A stretch of DNA of 64,000 nucleotides from UBA6168 sp041752395 (GTDB lineage: Bacteria > Bacteroidota > Bacteroidia > Chitinophagales > Saprospiraceae): positions 1 to 64,000 of the forward strand of contig JBGSWN010000191.1 in NCBI GenBank assembly GCA_041752395.1, written 5' to 3'. This document shows, piece after piece, positions 51,586 through 59,816 of this stretch; within the stretch, counting starts at the first letter, position 1, and each line of letters begins with the position of its first letter. Under the pieces are notes generated by a model. The model was given only the letters and a program-made list of their open reading frames with translations. It did not search any database and had not been told where the DNA came from. A program made the translations under genes and the position numbers.

Positions 51586-54276
51586 TCAATCAGTACGCAA
51601 GGTCTCTACTGGATGCATACCTGCTGCTCGCCTAGCCCGCAACGTCACAACGAAAGCGACAAGCAAAAGCGCTGCGAGTCCGGCCAACAAAACCACCCAA
51701 AATTGCGGCTCGATGCGATAGGCAAAGCTATCGAGCCATTTCGAACCAAGGAACAGTGCCGCCGGCATGGCAACTGTCGTGGCTATGCCCATTAAAATCA
51801 GGTATTCCCGGTTGAAAGTGAGGAGTATATTGCCCGTCGTTGCACCCAGCACTTTGCGGATACCGATTTCTTTTTGGCGGCTGAAGGCCATGTAGCTCAC
51901 AATGCCAGCCAATCCCATCAGTGCCATGATGATGGCAACTAAGCTGAGACAGGCCAACAGGACGCTGGAGCGGCGCTCATCCTCATAAAGCTGGTTCAGG
52001 CGTTCATCAAGGAAGCCTAATTCGAGCGGACGGGTCGTTTCGATTTCCGAGTAAGCCGCTTCGATTTTCTTTTGTGTCGCAAACATATTGCTGGTGTTTA
52101 CCCGCACGAGCATTTCATAAACATAAGTGGGGTCTTTTACAATGGATATGAGCAAAGGCTGGCTGGCATGTTTTAGGCTGAAATATTTATAATCGGGTAT
52201 GATTCCATCAATAGTATGGTGGATGCCATATCCAAATCGTTCGTTTTCATATTCGGGTTCTGTGACGAGCGTTTCGCCAATAAGCTCCTCGGTGGATATG
52301 CCTTTTGCTTTTGCCAGTTTGTCAGCAGCGGTTTGGTTGATGACGTATATTTTCTCCTTACCGCTGTCCAGCAAGCTACAGGCTTCGCATTTAAACCCAA
52401 GCGTTTTCACCGTGCCATAGCCCATGTATTGCTCAGTGCCATCGGTGTAAGTGATGTCGGTGTCTTTCATCTTGTAAGTGGATTGATTGAACATTGCCGA
52501 GCCGGGTACACCATTTGCGCCAACGGCTGCTATTTCAGGGATTTCCAACAGTTTTTGTTCCAACTGCATATATTTCTCAATACCGTCAATATTGAAAAAA
52601 AGGACACCTTCTTTCTGATAGCCAAGGTCCATTTTATTCACAAAATCCATTTGTTGGTTAATAAAATAAGTAATGCTCAATAATGCCACCACCATGGTGA
52701 ATTGTGCAGTGGTCAAGGTATTCCTGAAATTAAAATATCGGTTACTTGTGGTGGTTGCAGTTTTTTTTCCAAAAAGGTGGAGCATGGAACGGCCACCATA
52801 AACAAGTGATGGGTAAAGCCCACTCAACACGCCAGCAACAGCAAGCATGGCAAGCACGGAGAGAATCACCCATCCATTTAGCCATACGCTTTCGTTCATT
52901 TGAATGCCCATCAACTCATTCAAATGTGGCAGAAAATATTGCAGCATGAGCAGTACCATTGGCGCACAAAATAGTGACAGTAGAACCGCCTCGGTAATCA
53001 ATTGCAGTGAAATATCGAGCGACTGTGCACCCAAGGCTTTCCGCATTCCCAGCTCTTTCTGGCGGTCGGCATACATGGCGATGGAGAGGTTGGTGTAGTT
53101 GGTCAAAATAATGAGCATGATGACTAATCCGACAATACCAAAGGTGGCCAAATAAGCTCGATTGTCAGTTGGTTTCAGTTCATATAAGTTGCCATTTGAA
53201 AAATGGATATCGGTGAGCGGTAGGGAGATGAAGCCCTTCCATAATTCATCTTTTACAAAATTGGGGTGGTACTTGGCCACGTCCTTGTTCAGTAGGGCGA
53301 GGATGGGTTCAGCTGCTTGGTTTTCGGCCAATTTCAGGTAAGTATAGCCCGCCCAACTGGGAATGCGGTCTTGGTGCAGGATATAGTCAAAACTGAAATG
53401 GACATTGCCCGGCACATTGGCTACCACACCGCCCAGTTCGAAGGTTTCTTCTTGTATTTTCAGGCGCTTTCCGATAATGTCCTGATTGGCCCAAGTACTT
53501 CCAAATACCCGTTCTGCCAACATTTCCGTAAGGATGATTTTCCCGAAACTTGAAAACGAAGTTTCAGGCGATCCCACCAAAAATCGCTGAGGAAAAATAG
53601 CCTGAAAAGCAGCTCCTGTGTTGGTGTAAAGGCCGTTTTCAACCGTAAAGCGCTTGCCATCCATTTCCAAAAAATACTGCTCGAATCCGCCAATCGGCGA
53701 GTTTGTCGGCACAAATTGACAGGCATTTTCCACGCCCTCATAAGTCTCCAACAAGTTCACCAGCATCATTTGTGAATCTGCCGTACTTTCGTCATAACCA
53801 TTGAAGGCCATGCAAGTGTAAGTCTGCTCACGGTACTTGTTCATCACTCGGTGGATGCGGTCGTGGTTGGGAGTGACCTGGTCATAGTTTAGTTCATATT
53901 TCAGGTAAAAACCAATAAGCATGACCGCCGTGATGCCGATGGTCAAACCAAGCAGGTTAATGGTCGTAAAGCCCTTTCGGTGCAATATGTTTCGGAGGGC
54001 AATTTTTAGATAATTGTCGAGCATCGGTAGAAATTGCTTGGCCCTCGAATATTTCTCGAAGGCATAAGGTTTGAAAAATTGGAAAACTTCTTTGATAAAC
54101 TGGCGGTCGGCAACGGTGTGGCCATATTTTACCGCACGGTGATGGTGTGCCTCATGCAGGTCGCCCTGTATTTCCTCGATGAGGTCTTCGGCAACGAACC
54201 AAGCAAGAAATCGGTCGGCCCATTTTGGCGGAGTAGGCATCTTATTTTTCATCCAAGCCCTGGTATTAGTCCCCAT
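51586..54276 (-). CDS. ABC transporter permease (MacB/FtsX type with permease prefix domain)
   Basis: An 896-residue membrane protein. Residues about 14-75 (PPKWADRFLAWFVAEDLIEEI) form the permease-prefix domain. Then come membrane segment, MacB-type periplasmic core (WNQ-like, about 115-320), FtsX domain 1 (KALGAQSLDISLQLITEAVLL), a second periplasmic core and FtsX domain 2 (KEIGIRKVLGATTGNILLTF). The missing ATPase is presumably encoded elsewhere. The start may be at M9/M13. Its first 28 bases overlap the PadR gene, a pairing that repeats in Bacteroidota. Confidence 0.88.
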   Translation of the reverse strand: MGTNTRAWMKNKMPTPPKWADRFLAWFVAEDLIEEIQGDLHEAHHHRAVKYGHTVADRQFIKEVFQFFKPYAFEKYSRAKQFLPMLDNYLKIALRNILHRKGFTTINLLGLTIGITAVMLIGFYLKYELNYDQVTPNHDRIHRVMNKYREQTYTCMAFNGYDESTADSQMMLVNLLETYEGVENACQFVPTNSPIGGFEQYFLEMDGKRFTVENGLYTNTGAAFQAIFPQRFLVGSPETSFSSFGKIILTEMLAERVFGSTWANQDIIGKRLKIQEETFELGGVVANVPGNVHFSFDYILHQDRIPSWAGYTYLKLAENQAAEPILALLNKDVAKYHPNFVKDELWKGFISLPLTDIHFSNGNLYELKPTDNRAYLATFGIVGLVIMLIILTNYTNLSIAMYADRQKELGMRKALGAQSLDISLQLITEAVLLSLFCAPMVLLMLQYFLPHLNELMGIQMNESVWLNGWVILSVLAMLAVAGVLSGLYPSLVYGGRSMLHLFGKKTATTTSNRYFNFRNTLTTAQFTMVVALLSITYFINQQMDFVNKMDLGYQKEGVLFFNIDGIEKYMQLEQKLLEIPEIAAVGANGVPGSAMFNQSTYKMKDTDITYTDGTEQYMGYGTVKTLGFKCEACSLLDSGKEKIYVINQTAADKLAKAKGISTEELIGETLVTEPEYENERFGYGIHHTIDGIIPDYKYFSLKHASQPLLISIVKDPTYVYEMLVRVNTSNMFATQKKIEAAYSEIETTRPLELGFLDERLNQLYEDERRSSVLLACLSLVAIIMALMGLAGIVSYMAFSRQKEIGIRKVLGATTGNILLTFNREYLILMGIATTVAMPAALFLGSKWLDSFAYRIEPQFWVVLLAGLAALLLVAFVVTLRARRAAGMHPVETLRTD

Positions 54277-54563
54277 AGCTTCTGGCGGGAGTTCCTTATC
54301 TCCTCAATTGCCGCTACACCTTGTGGCGTCGCCCTGAAAATGCGCTTGCGACGCCCCCCCCGTTCAGCGGTTTCGCCCCCCATTTCACTGGAAATCAAGC
54401 CTTTGTCTTCTAGCCTGGACATGACGGTATGAATGGCGCTGATGGATATGGACTTCCCCGTATGCTCTAAATAGGCTTCGCTTACCGAGAAACCATAAGA
54501 ATCCTCCGACATTGCCATAATGATAAGTAATATCGTTTCTTCCAAACTTCCGAGATTTTGCAT
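54249..54563 (-). CDS. PadR-family transcriptional regulator
   Basis: A 104-residue winged-helix protein: SLEETILLIIMAMSEDSYGF, SISAIHTVMSRLEDKGLIS and the wing GGRRKRIFRATPQG. The C-terminal helix for dimerisation is short. PadR regulators control neighbouring export genes, here the overlapping ABC permease; autoregulation is likely. It has a candidate promoter (54634-54665). Confidence 0.9.
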   Translation of the reverse strand: MQNLGSLEETILLIIMAMSEDSYGFSVSEAYLEHTGKSISISAIHTVMSRLEDKGLISSEMGGETAERGGRRKRIFRATPQGVAAIEEIRNSRQKLWGLIPGLG

Positions 54564-54633
54564 TTTATCAATATTTGTAGAAGAAATGGGTGAAAAAAAA
54601 GTGCTGATTTGTTCAACACTTGTAGATGAAACG

Positions 54634-54665
54634 CAAAGATGTGAAAATGGTTTTAAAAATGCAAA
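54634..54665 (-). promoter_or_regulatory. Candidate promoter of the PadR/ABC operon
   Basis: On the minus strand TTTG (54665-54662), 20 bases and CATCTTTG (54641-54634), one mismatch to the -7 consensus. It matches in form the promoter upstream of the restriction island (4557-4587). Confidence 0.45.
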
Positions 54666-54756
54666 AAAGGTAGGCTTATTTTAAAGTCTGGATGGATAAA
54701 TAGGTTCTCCTATGAGGAAAAAATTGGAAATTGGAAATTCAGAAACAAATCTGCTT

Positions 54757-54796
54757 AAAAAAGTTAGGGCTGCCATCCATTGAAGAATGGCAGCCC
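54757..54796 (-). terminator. Terminator of the Kazal lipoprotein gene
   Basis: On the minus strand GGGCTGCCAT (54796-54787) pairs with ATGGCAGCCC (54776-54767), and AACTTTTTTAAGC follows. It is 13 bases past the stop at 54809. Confidence 0.85.
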
Positions 54797-54808
54797 ATTC
54801 ACGGCCTA

Positions 54809-55243
54809 TCAGATGATTTCAATCGAATTGATTTCAATGACCTGTATCTGCTCAATCATTCCGCATTGCGAGTTTTCCAAAGTCAACGTGTAATTCACTT
54901 TGACGTTCAGTCCGTTCACCTGTTTGTCCACAGGTAAAGTGTCCGGGCGGAAATTGATGACCTCGTCCTTGATATCGAATTGAATGACCCACCCGCAGCC
55001 ACCCAATGCGGGGTCGCCGAGGTCGAGCACAGTGCCGTTGCGTGCTTCGGGACAATATCCTGCGGTGTATTCCACGCCAGCGCATTCAGCGAAGCATGAG
55101 TTGCTGTAAACTTTCCCATCATCCCCACATACTGGGGCGAAGATTTCTATGCAAATACAATCGACCGCATCGTCATCCGATTTGCACTGGAAAAAAGAGA
55201 AGGCCAAAATGGCTAAAACAAAAACTGAAATTGATTTTTTCAT
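54809..55243 (-). CDS. Kazal-domain lipoprotein
   Basis: A 144-residue protein with a lipobox FSFFQC at Cys20. CICIEIFAPVCGDDGKVYSN followed by CFAECAGVEYTAGYC is one Kazal-type serine-protease-inhibitor domain with its six cysteines. The rest (GWVIQFDIKDEVINFRPDTL) is beta-rich and unassigned. It probably protects surface proteins against foreign proteases. Single gene with its own terminator. Confidence 0.85.
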   Translation of the reverse strand: MKKSISVFVLAILAFSFFQCKSDDDAVDCICIEIFAPVCGDDGKVYSNSCFAECAGVEYTAGYCPEARNGTVLDLGDPALGGCGWVIQFDIKDEVINFRPDTLPVDKQVNGLNVKVNYTLTLENSQCGMIEQIQVIEINSIEII

Positions 55244-55427
55244 AAGTATAGATTTTTGGAGAGATAGACTAGTTGAGAAGGGATAAAGGTTTGGGCAGAA
55301 AAAGTTAGGAGAGTGTTAATTTTAAATATCGTTTGAAAAAAGGGCATGAATCTCTATCCCTTGTTTTCGTTTAAGGATGGTGATTTTTGCTTTATATCAA
55401 TAAATTTATTCCGCCTACTTTTACCGC

Positions 55428-55584
55428 ATGGAAAATACCTACTTCGACATTGCTCACTCCGACTTTGACACCGAGGTAATAATAAAGCTCGCCCCACCAA
55501 GGTCTTTACCGAGAGGGTTTCAGCGCCACCGAGCCCAGTAGCATCGCCGAGGAATGCATCACCAGCTCCCTAATTTGCCAATAA
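55428..55584 (+). pseudogene. Possible frameshifted gene remnant
   Basis: ATG at 55428 opens MENTYFDIAHSDFDTEVI and runs to a stop, while a shifted frame reads GLYREGFSATEPSSIAEECI and ends SSLICQ before a TAA at 55584. The composition looks like protein in both parts, but no family is recognised. The rest of the 55244-55619 gap shows nothing else. Confidence 0.3.
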
Positions 55585-55619
55585 CACAAACCAAAATCCA
55601 TTTCAGCCATTTCATCCGC

Positions 55620-56345
55620 ATGAATGAATACACGGTTACGCTAACCTTTTTCCGCTTTCCCACTTTTTTGAACAAAGTCTGGGCCTTTGGTCAAATGCAG
55701 TTTGCCCATGCACACATCGGCAAGACGCCGGGGCTGCAATTTTACAAACTCATGGGCAGTGGTCGGGAACTTGGCTTCAATCCGCTGCCAGATTGGGGCG
55801 TTTACGCCCTGCTGGGTGTTTGGGAAAACGAGCAGGCGGCCAACCACTTCTTCCACCAAGCAGAAATCTATCAGCAATACAAGGCGCATACCAGCGAGCA
55901 GTGGACTGTTTTTATGAAAACCATAAAGGCAAATGGCTTGTGGTCAGGGGGCAATCCCTTCACACCTTCCAAATCGTTGGATGGTGAAAACCCACTCATT
56001 GCCGTCATCACCCGTGCTACCATCCGGCCCAGTAGATTGGTGAAGTTCTGGCGATATGTACCCACCTCCCAGCGTCCCATTCAACAAGGCTGCGAGGGAC
56101 TTATTTATACCAAAGGCATTGGCGAAGCGCCGCTGGTCCGGATGGCCACTTTCAGTCTTTGGGAAAACATAGCGGCCCTCAAAAACTTCGCTTACAACAG
56201 CCCAGAGCATCAGGTGGCCATCCAGAAAACCCGTCAATTAGATTGGTACAAGGAGGAGATGTTCGTGCGGTTTCAGCCTTATCGTTCGGTGGGGACATGG
56301 GGTGGGGGAGACATTTTGGGTGCTCTGCGGTCAGCAGGGTGGTAA
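55620..56345 (+). CDS. Spheroidene-monooxygenase-like protein (CrtA family)
   Basis: A 241-residue protein. FGQMQFAHAHIGKTPGLQFY, LMGSGRELGFNPLPDWGVYA and LLGVWENEQAANHFF follow the CrtA family pattern, as do the middle VITRATIRPSRLVKFWRYVP and the C-terminal AIQKTRQLDWYKEEMFVRF. CrtA adds keto groups to carotenoids in photosynthetic bacteria; Bacteroidota members may act on acyclic or cyclic carotenoids. Its last 15 bases overlap the convergent phosphoesterase gene. I choose ATG 55620, which starts MNEYTVTLTFFRF. Confidence 0.8.
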   Translation: MNEYTVTLTFFRFPTFLNKVWAFGQMQFAHAHIGKTPGLQFYKLMGSGRELGFNPLPDWGVYALLGVWENEQAANHFFHQAEIYQQYKAHTSEQWTVFMKTIKANGLWSGGNPFTPSKSLDGENPLIAVITRATIRPSRLVKFWRYVPTSQRPIQQGCEGLIYTKGIGEAPLVRMATFSLWENIAALKNFAYNSPEHQVAIQKTRQLDWYKEEMFVRFQPYRSVGTWGGGDILGALRSAGW

Positions 56346-56951
56346 TTCCTGCACAGGGTGGGACTGTGCTGCCGACGATTGGGTTTGTGGTGGATTTTTA
56401 GGAGACAAATTAAACTCCTCCAACACCCGCCACGCCTTTCCTAACTTCTGTTCAATCAAACTGATTTTACAAAAATCAATGCTGCGAGGAAAGTCCGTCT
56501 GCCGTATTTGCTCGAATATTTCATCCGTACAGGTAGCGTTGCGAGGGTGAAGCAAGGTGATGTGCGGCTCGGAATTTCGGGGATTTTCAATCAGCCCGTG
56601 CAGGATGTTTTTCCTCAATTTTTGAAAAGCTGCATAGTCGCCGATAGCCGGGAGCATAACCCCTTTTCCTTCTAAAAATCGGATGGGGTTACCCAATTCG
56701 ATGGTGATGCAGCCCTGTTTCAGATTTTTCAAATTCAACATCACTCGTTCCAGGTCTTCCAATTCATTCTCCCGGCAGAGTGTCACATGGCTATTTATCA
56801 AAGCAAACTGGACTGGGTTGAATTCCAGACGGATGCGTTCGATGGGTGCAGACAATTGTTGGTCAACAAAAAGCGTAAGTTGGGTTCGTTTTTTCACAAA
56901 AAACAGCTTTGAATGTTTGAAAACACTGGCTGGTTTTATTGGGGAAAGCAT
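56331..56951 (-). CDS. 2H (LigT-like) phosphoesterase
   Basis: A 206-residue protein with two HxT/S motifs, HVTLCRE near residue 55 and HITLLHPR near 130, the active-site pair of 2H phosphoesterases (2'-5' RNA ligase-like/cyclic phosphodiesterase). It starts at ATG 56951 (MLSPIKPASVFKHSKLFFV); upstream the frame overlaps the bestrophin gene and loses similarity. The substrate is probably an RNA or cyclic nucleotide end. Confidence 0.8.
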   Translation of the reverse strand: MLSPIKPASVFKHSKLFFVKKRTQLTLFVDQQLSAPIERIRLEFNPVQFALINSHVTLCRENELEDLERVMLNLKNLKQGCITIELGNPIRFLEGKGVMLPAIGDYAAFQKLRKNILHGLIENPRNSEPHITLLHPRNATCTDEIFEQIRQTDFPRSIDFCKISLIEQKLGKAWRVLEEFNLSPKNPPQTQSSAAQSHPVQELPPC

Positions 56952-56964
56952 TTTTTGTTTTCTC

Positions 56965-57894
56965 TTAAAACACCTTTTCATACAACTCCCGTTCCCTCCG
57001 CTCCAAGTCTGGCTGTTCTTGTTCCAATAACTCAAACACATTCTTTTTGATGGTATGGGCGATGTCGCCCGTTGGCAGGTCGTTGCAGTCGAGGCCGAAA
57101 GGGTCTTCGATTTCCTCGGCCAAAAGTTCCACGCCGAGCAGGGCAAAGAATAGCAGCATCGAAAGCGGGATGGTAGAAAAATGGAAGGTCGTCACCAGCG
57201 CAAACGGCAGCATAAGCCCGTAAATAGTGATGAAAATTTTCAAATAGACGGCATATGAAAACGGGATAGGCGTCTTTTTGATGCGCTCGCAGGCACCGAG
57301 GATGTCGAGCAGCGACTGGTGCTGTGCTTTGATGTTGATGTAATCGCCCTCGCTGAGGTCGCCCTGGCGGTGCGCTTCGGCTATTTTATCGAAAATCTCC
57401 AGGGCGATATGGTTCGGAATGTGGTCTTTCGACTCGTAGTTGGCCAGTTCGTTTTTCGATAAAAAAATCAGCTTGTCCAGTTGGGTTCCACTGCGCAAAT
57501 GCTCCACTAGCGCCAGGCAGAAATTGGAAATGCGCACCGCCATAAAATGCCGGACATCGAGGTTGTCCTTCGGATACATCGTGTGGACGTAAATGGATAG
57601 GTTGCGGGTGTTGTTGACGAGTGCGCCCCATTGCTTGCGGGCTTCCCACCAGCGGTCGTAGGCTGTATTCGTGCGAAAAACGAGCAGGATACTCAGCATC
57701 ACACCGAGCAGGGAAAACACGCCCGTGTTCATGGTGATGTCGCCGTGCCAGTTGAAATAATCAATCACCAAGCAGACTACTGTGGTATAAATGCCAAGTC
57801 CGATGACGCTGCGCACGATGCGCACCATCGTCCAACTCGTGGCCAAATGGCGCAGGTCGCCAAACCAGTTTTGATTCGTTTTGTAGTAAATCAT
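56965..57894 (-). CDS. Bestrophin-family anion channel
   Basis: A 309-residue membrane protein. VCLVIDYFNWHGDITMNTGV, LSILLVFRTNTAYDRWWEAR and GVELLAEEIEDPFGLDCNDL are the bestrophin signature, with the DxPFGxDxNDLP segment of the calcium/anion gating region. It likely forms a pentameric chloride or bicarbonate channel in the inner membrane. The downstream phosphoesterase is 13 bases away on the same strand. Confidence 0.92.
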   Translation of the reverse strand: MIYYKTNQNWFGDLRHLATSWTMVRIVRSVIGLGIYTTVVCLVIDYFNWHGDITMNTGVFSLLGVMLSILLVFRTNTAYDRWWEARKQWGALVNNTRNLSIYVHTMYPKDNLDVRHFMAVRISNFCLALVEHLRSGTQLDKLIFLSKNELANYESKDHIPNHIALEIFDKIAEAHRQGDLSEGDYINIKAQHQSLLDILGACERIKKTPIPFSYAVYLKIFITIYGLMLPFALVTTFHFSTIPLSMLLFFALLGVELLAEEIEDPFGLDCNDLPTGDIAHTIKKNVFELLEQEQPDLERRERELYEKVF

Positions 57895-57953
57895 GATGTA
57901 GTTGTATTTGGGTGTTTATGTTTTTGAGTGATTGTACGGTGAGTAATTAAGCA

Positions 57954-59621
57954 TTAAATCTCTGCCAAATACTCGTGCGTAAACTTTATCGCCATCGCCC
58001 CTTCGCCCACTGCCGAAGCCACCCGGTTCATCGCCCCTGAGCGCACATCGCCAGCAGCGAAGATGCCCGGTTGGCAAGTCTCCAACAGGAATGGCTCCCG
58101 TTCCCGCTTCCAGATTTTTTTATAATCGGGGTGCTGCCGCAAATCCCGGCCCGTGTAGAGGAAGCCTTTTTTGTCCAATAGCAAATTGGTGGGCAACCAC
58201 TCCGTCACTGGTTTTGCTCCAATAAAAATAAAAAGCACATCGGCGGGGACGGTACTAATCTCGTTGGTCTCCACATTTTGGATGCGCAACTGCTCCAGGT
58301 GTTCGCTGCCCAGCGCTTCCACGACTTCCTGTTTACCAGCCACTTCGATGTTCGGGATGGCATTGATTTGGTCAATCAGGTAGCTCGACATGCTCGAACT
58401 CAGGTCTTCCCGCCGGATGAGGATGGTCACTTTTTCTGCAAATTGGGAAAGGTACACCGCACCCTGTCCCGCCGAATTGCCGCCGCCTACCACGAACACT
58501 TTTTTGCCCCGGCAAGCCTGCGCCTCCGTCATGGCGGCGCCGTAGTACACGCCAGCCCCGGTGAAACGGTCGGTGCCCTCGGCGGGCAAGCGGCGGTAGT
58601 CCACACCCGTGGAGAGGATGATGCTCTTCGTGTTGACCATACTGCCATCGGCGAGGGTCAGTTTTTTATAATTTCCTTCAATTTCAATGTTCGTCACCGA
58701 TTGCGGCGACAAAAACTCAATGCCAAAACGGGTCGCCTGTGAGATTGCCCGCCGGGAAAGGTCGGCGCCGCTCAGCCCATTCGGGAAGCCGAGGTAGTTT
58801 TCAATCCTCGAACTCGTGCCGGCCTGACCACCCGGCGCCCGCTTTTCGATGAGCAACGTTTTCAAACCCTCCGAACCGCCGTACACCGCCGCCGCCAAGC
58901 CCGCCGGGCCTGCACCAACGATGACCACATCGTACAATTCTGAAGCCGCCGTGGTGCGGAGGCCCAGTTTTCCGGCCACTTCCTGCGGGGTCGGGTCTGG
59001 CAGCACCGTGCCGTCTTCGAGCAAAACCGCAGGCAAGTTTTTTACCTCCAACCCGTGCAATTGCATCATTTCCTGCGCTTTGGGGTCGGTCTCCGCGTCC
59101 AGCCAAAGATAGGGGAAGAGGTTTCCCGCCAGGAAATCCTTGATGGCGTGCGACTTCGGCGAGTACTGGTAGCCCAGCACCTTGATGCCTTGAAATTCGG
59201 GGACGAAATTACTGTTCCACTCGTCGAGCAGGTCGTTCAGCACCGGGTAAAGCCGCTCGGTGGGCGGGTCCCAGGGTTTCATCAGGTAGTAGTCGAGCTG
59301 CACGTCGTTGATGGCCTTGATGGCGGCGTCCGTGTCGGAGTAGGCCGTGAGCAGCACCCGCTTCGCCTCTGGGAAAAACGGTTTGGCTTTTTCCAAAAAA
59401 TCAACGCCCTGCATCTCCGGCATGCGCTGGTCGGAGAGGAAAAGCGCCACGGTTTCGCCCTGTTTTTTCAGTTCGGGCAGGGAAGCCAGCGCCTCGTTGG
59501 CGGAGGTGGTGGAGATGATGCGGTAATCGTCCTTGAACGCCGAACGCAGGTCACCTTTGAGGGAGCGCATGACCTGCGGGTCGTCGTCAACGGAGAGGAT
59601 GATGGGTTTTTTATCGGCCAT
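57954..59621 (-). CDS. Response regulator fused to a thioredoxin-reductase-like FAD domain
   Basis: A 555-residue protein. Residues 1-130 are a receiver domain (ILSVDDDPQVMRS, phospho-Asp64 in FLSDQRMPEM, Thr in LLTAYSD, Lys in MKPWDPP). Residues ~145-225 are a glutaredoxin-like domain without a CxxC. Residues ~232-555 are a TrxR-like FAD domain (VVIVGAGPAGLAAAVYGGSE, GGQAGTSSRIENYLGFP, VVGGGNSAGQGAVYLSQFA), but the usual CATC segment is replaced by YYGAAM. It is therefore not a normal thioredoxin reductase. The kinase and UBP finger genes next to it form a signalling unit. Confidence 0.9.
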   Translation of the reverse strand: MADKKPIILSVDDDPQVMRSLKGDLRSAFKDDYRIISTTSANEALASLPELKKQGETVALFLSDQRMPEMQGVDFLEKAKPFFPEAKRVLLTAYSDTDAAIKAINDVQLDYYLMKPWDPPTERLYPVLNDLLDEWNSNFVPEFQGIKVLGYQYSPKSHAIKDFLAGNLFPYLWLDAETDPKAQEMMQLHGLEVKNLPAVLLEDGTVLPDPTPQEVAGKLGLRTTAASELYDVVIVGAGPAGLAAAVYGGSEGLKTLLIEKRAPGGQAGTSSRIENYLGFPNGLSGADLSRRAISQATRFGIEFLSPQSVTNIEIEGNYKKLTLADGSMVNTKSIILSTGVDYRRLPAEGTDRFTGAGVYYGAAMTEAQACRGKKVFVVGGGNSAGQGAVYLSQFAEKVTILIRREDLSSSMSSYLIDQINAIPNIEVAGKQEVVEALGSEHLEQLRIQNVETNEISTVPADVLFIFIGAKPVTEWLPTNLLLDKKGFLYTGRDLRQHPDYKKIWKREREPFLLETCQPGIFAAGDVRSGAMNRVASAVGEGAMAIKFTHEYLAEI

Positions 59622-59692
59622 GATTTGAGTTTTGCTTTGTTTAAAAACGGTTGTTTGAAACTATAAAATATGCTTTTAACTTAACCATTGCC

Positions 59693-59778
59693 TTGTCATT
59701 GCCGAAGGCAAACTGCGACGTCAAGGTGGCATTCTTAACTGCCCTCACGACGTTGCGGTTTGCCTTCGGCAATGACAA
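59693..59778. repeat. Long hairpin repeat between the response regulator and the kinase
   Basis: Arms of 30 bases (59693-59722, starting TTGTCATTGCCGAAGGCAAA, and 59749-59778) are inverted repeats with two mismatches around a 26-base loop. Each arm also contains a smaller palindrome (TTGCCGAAGGCAA). It may act as an RNA processing or stability element within the operon, or be a dispersed repeat. Confidence 0.8.
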
Positions 59779-59816
59779 CCGGGGGGAGCGACAGGCGTTG
59801 GATTTTTCCAATAAAA

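Noticed and set aside
56952..57146. Longer N-terminus for the 2H phosphoesterase
   Set aside because: The extension overlaps the bestrophin gene and shows no family similarity.
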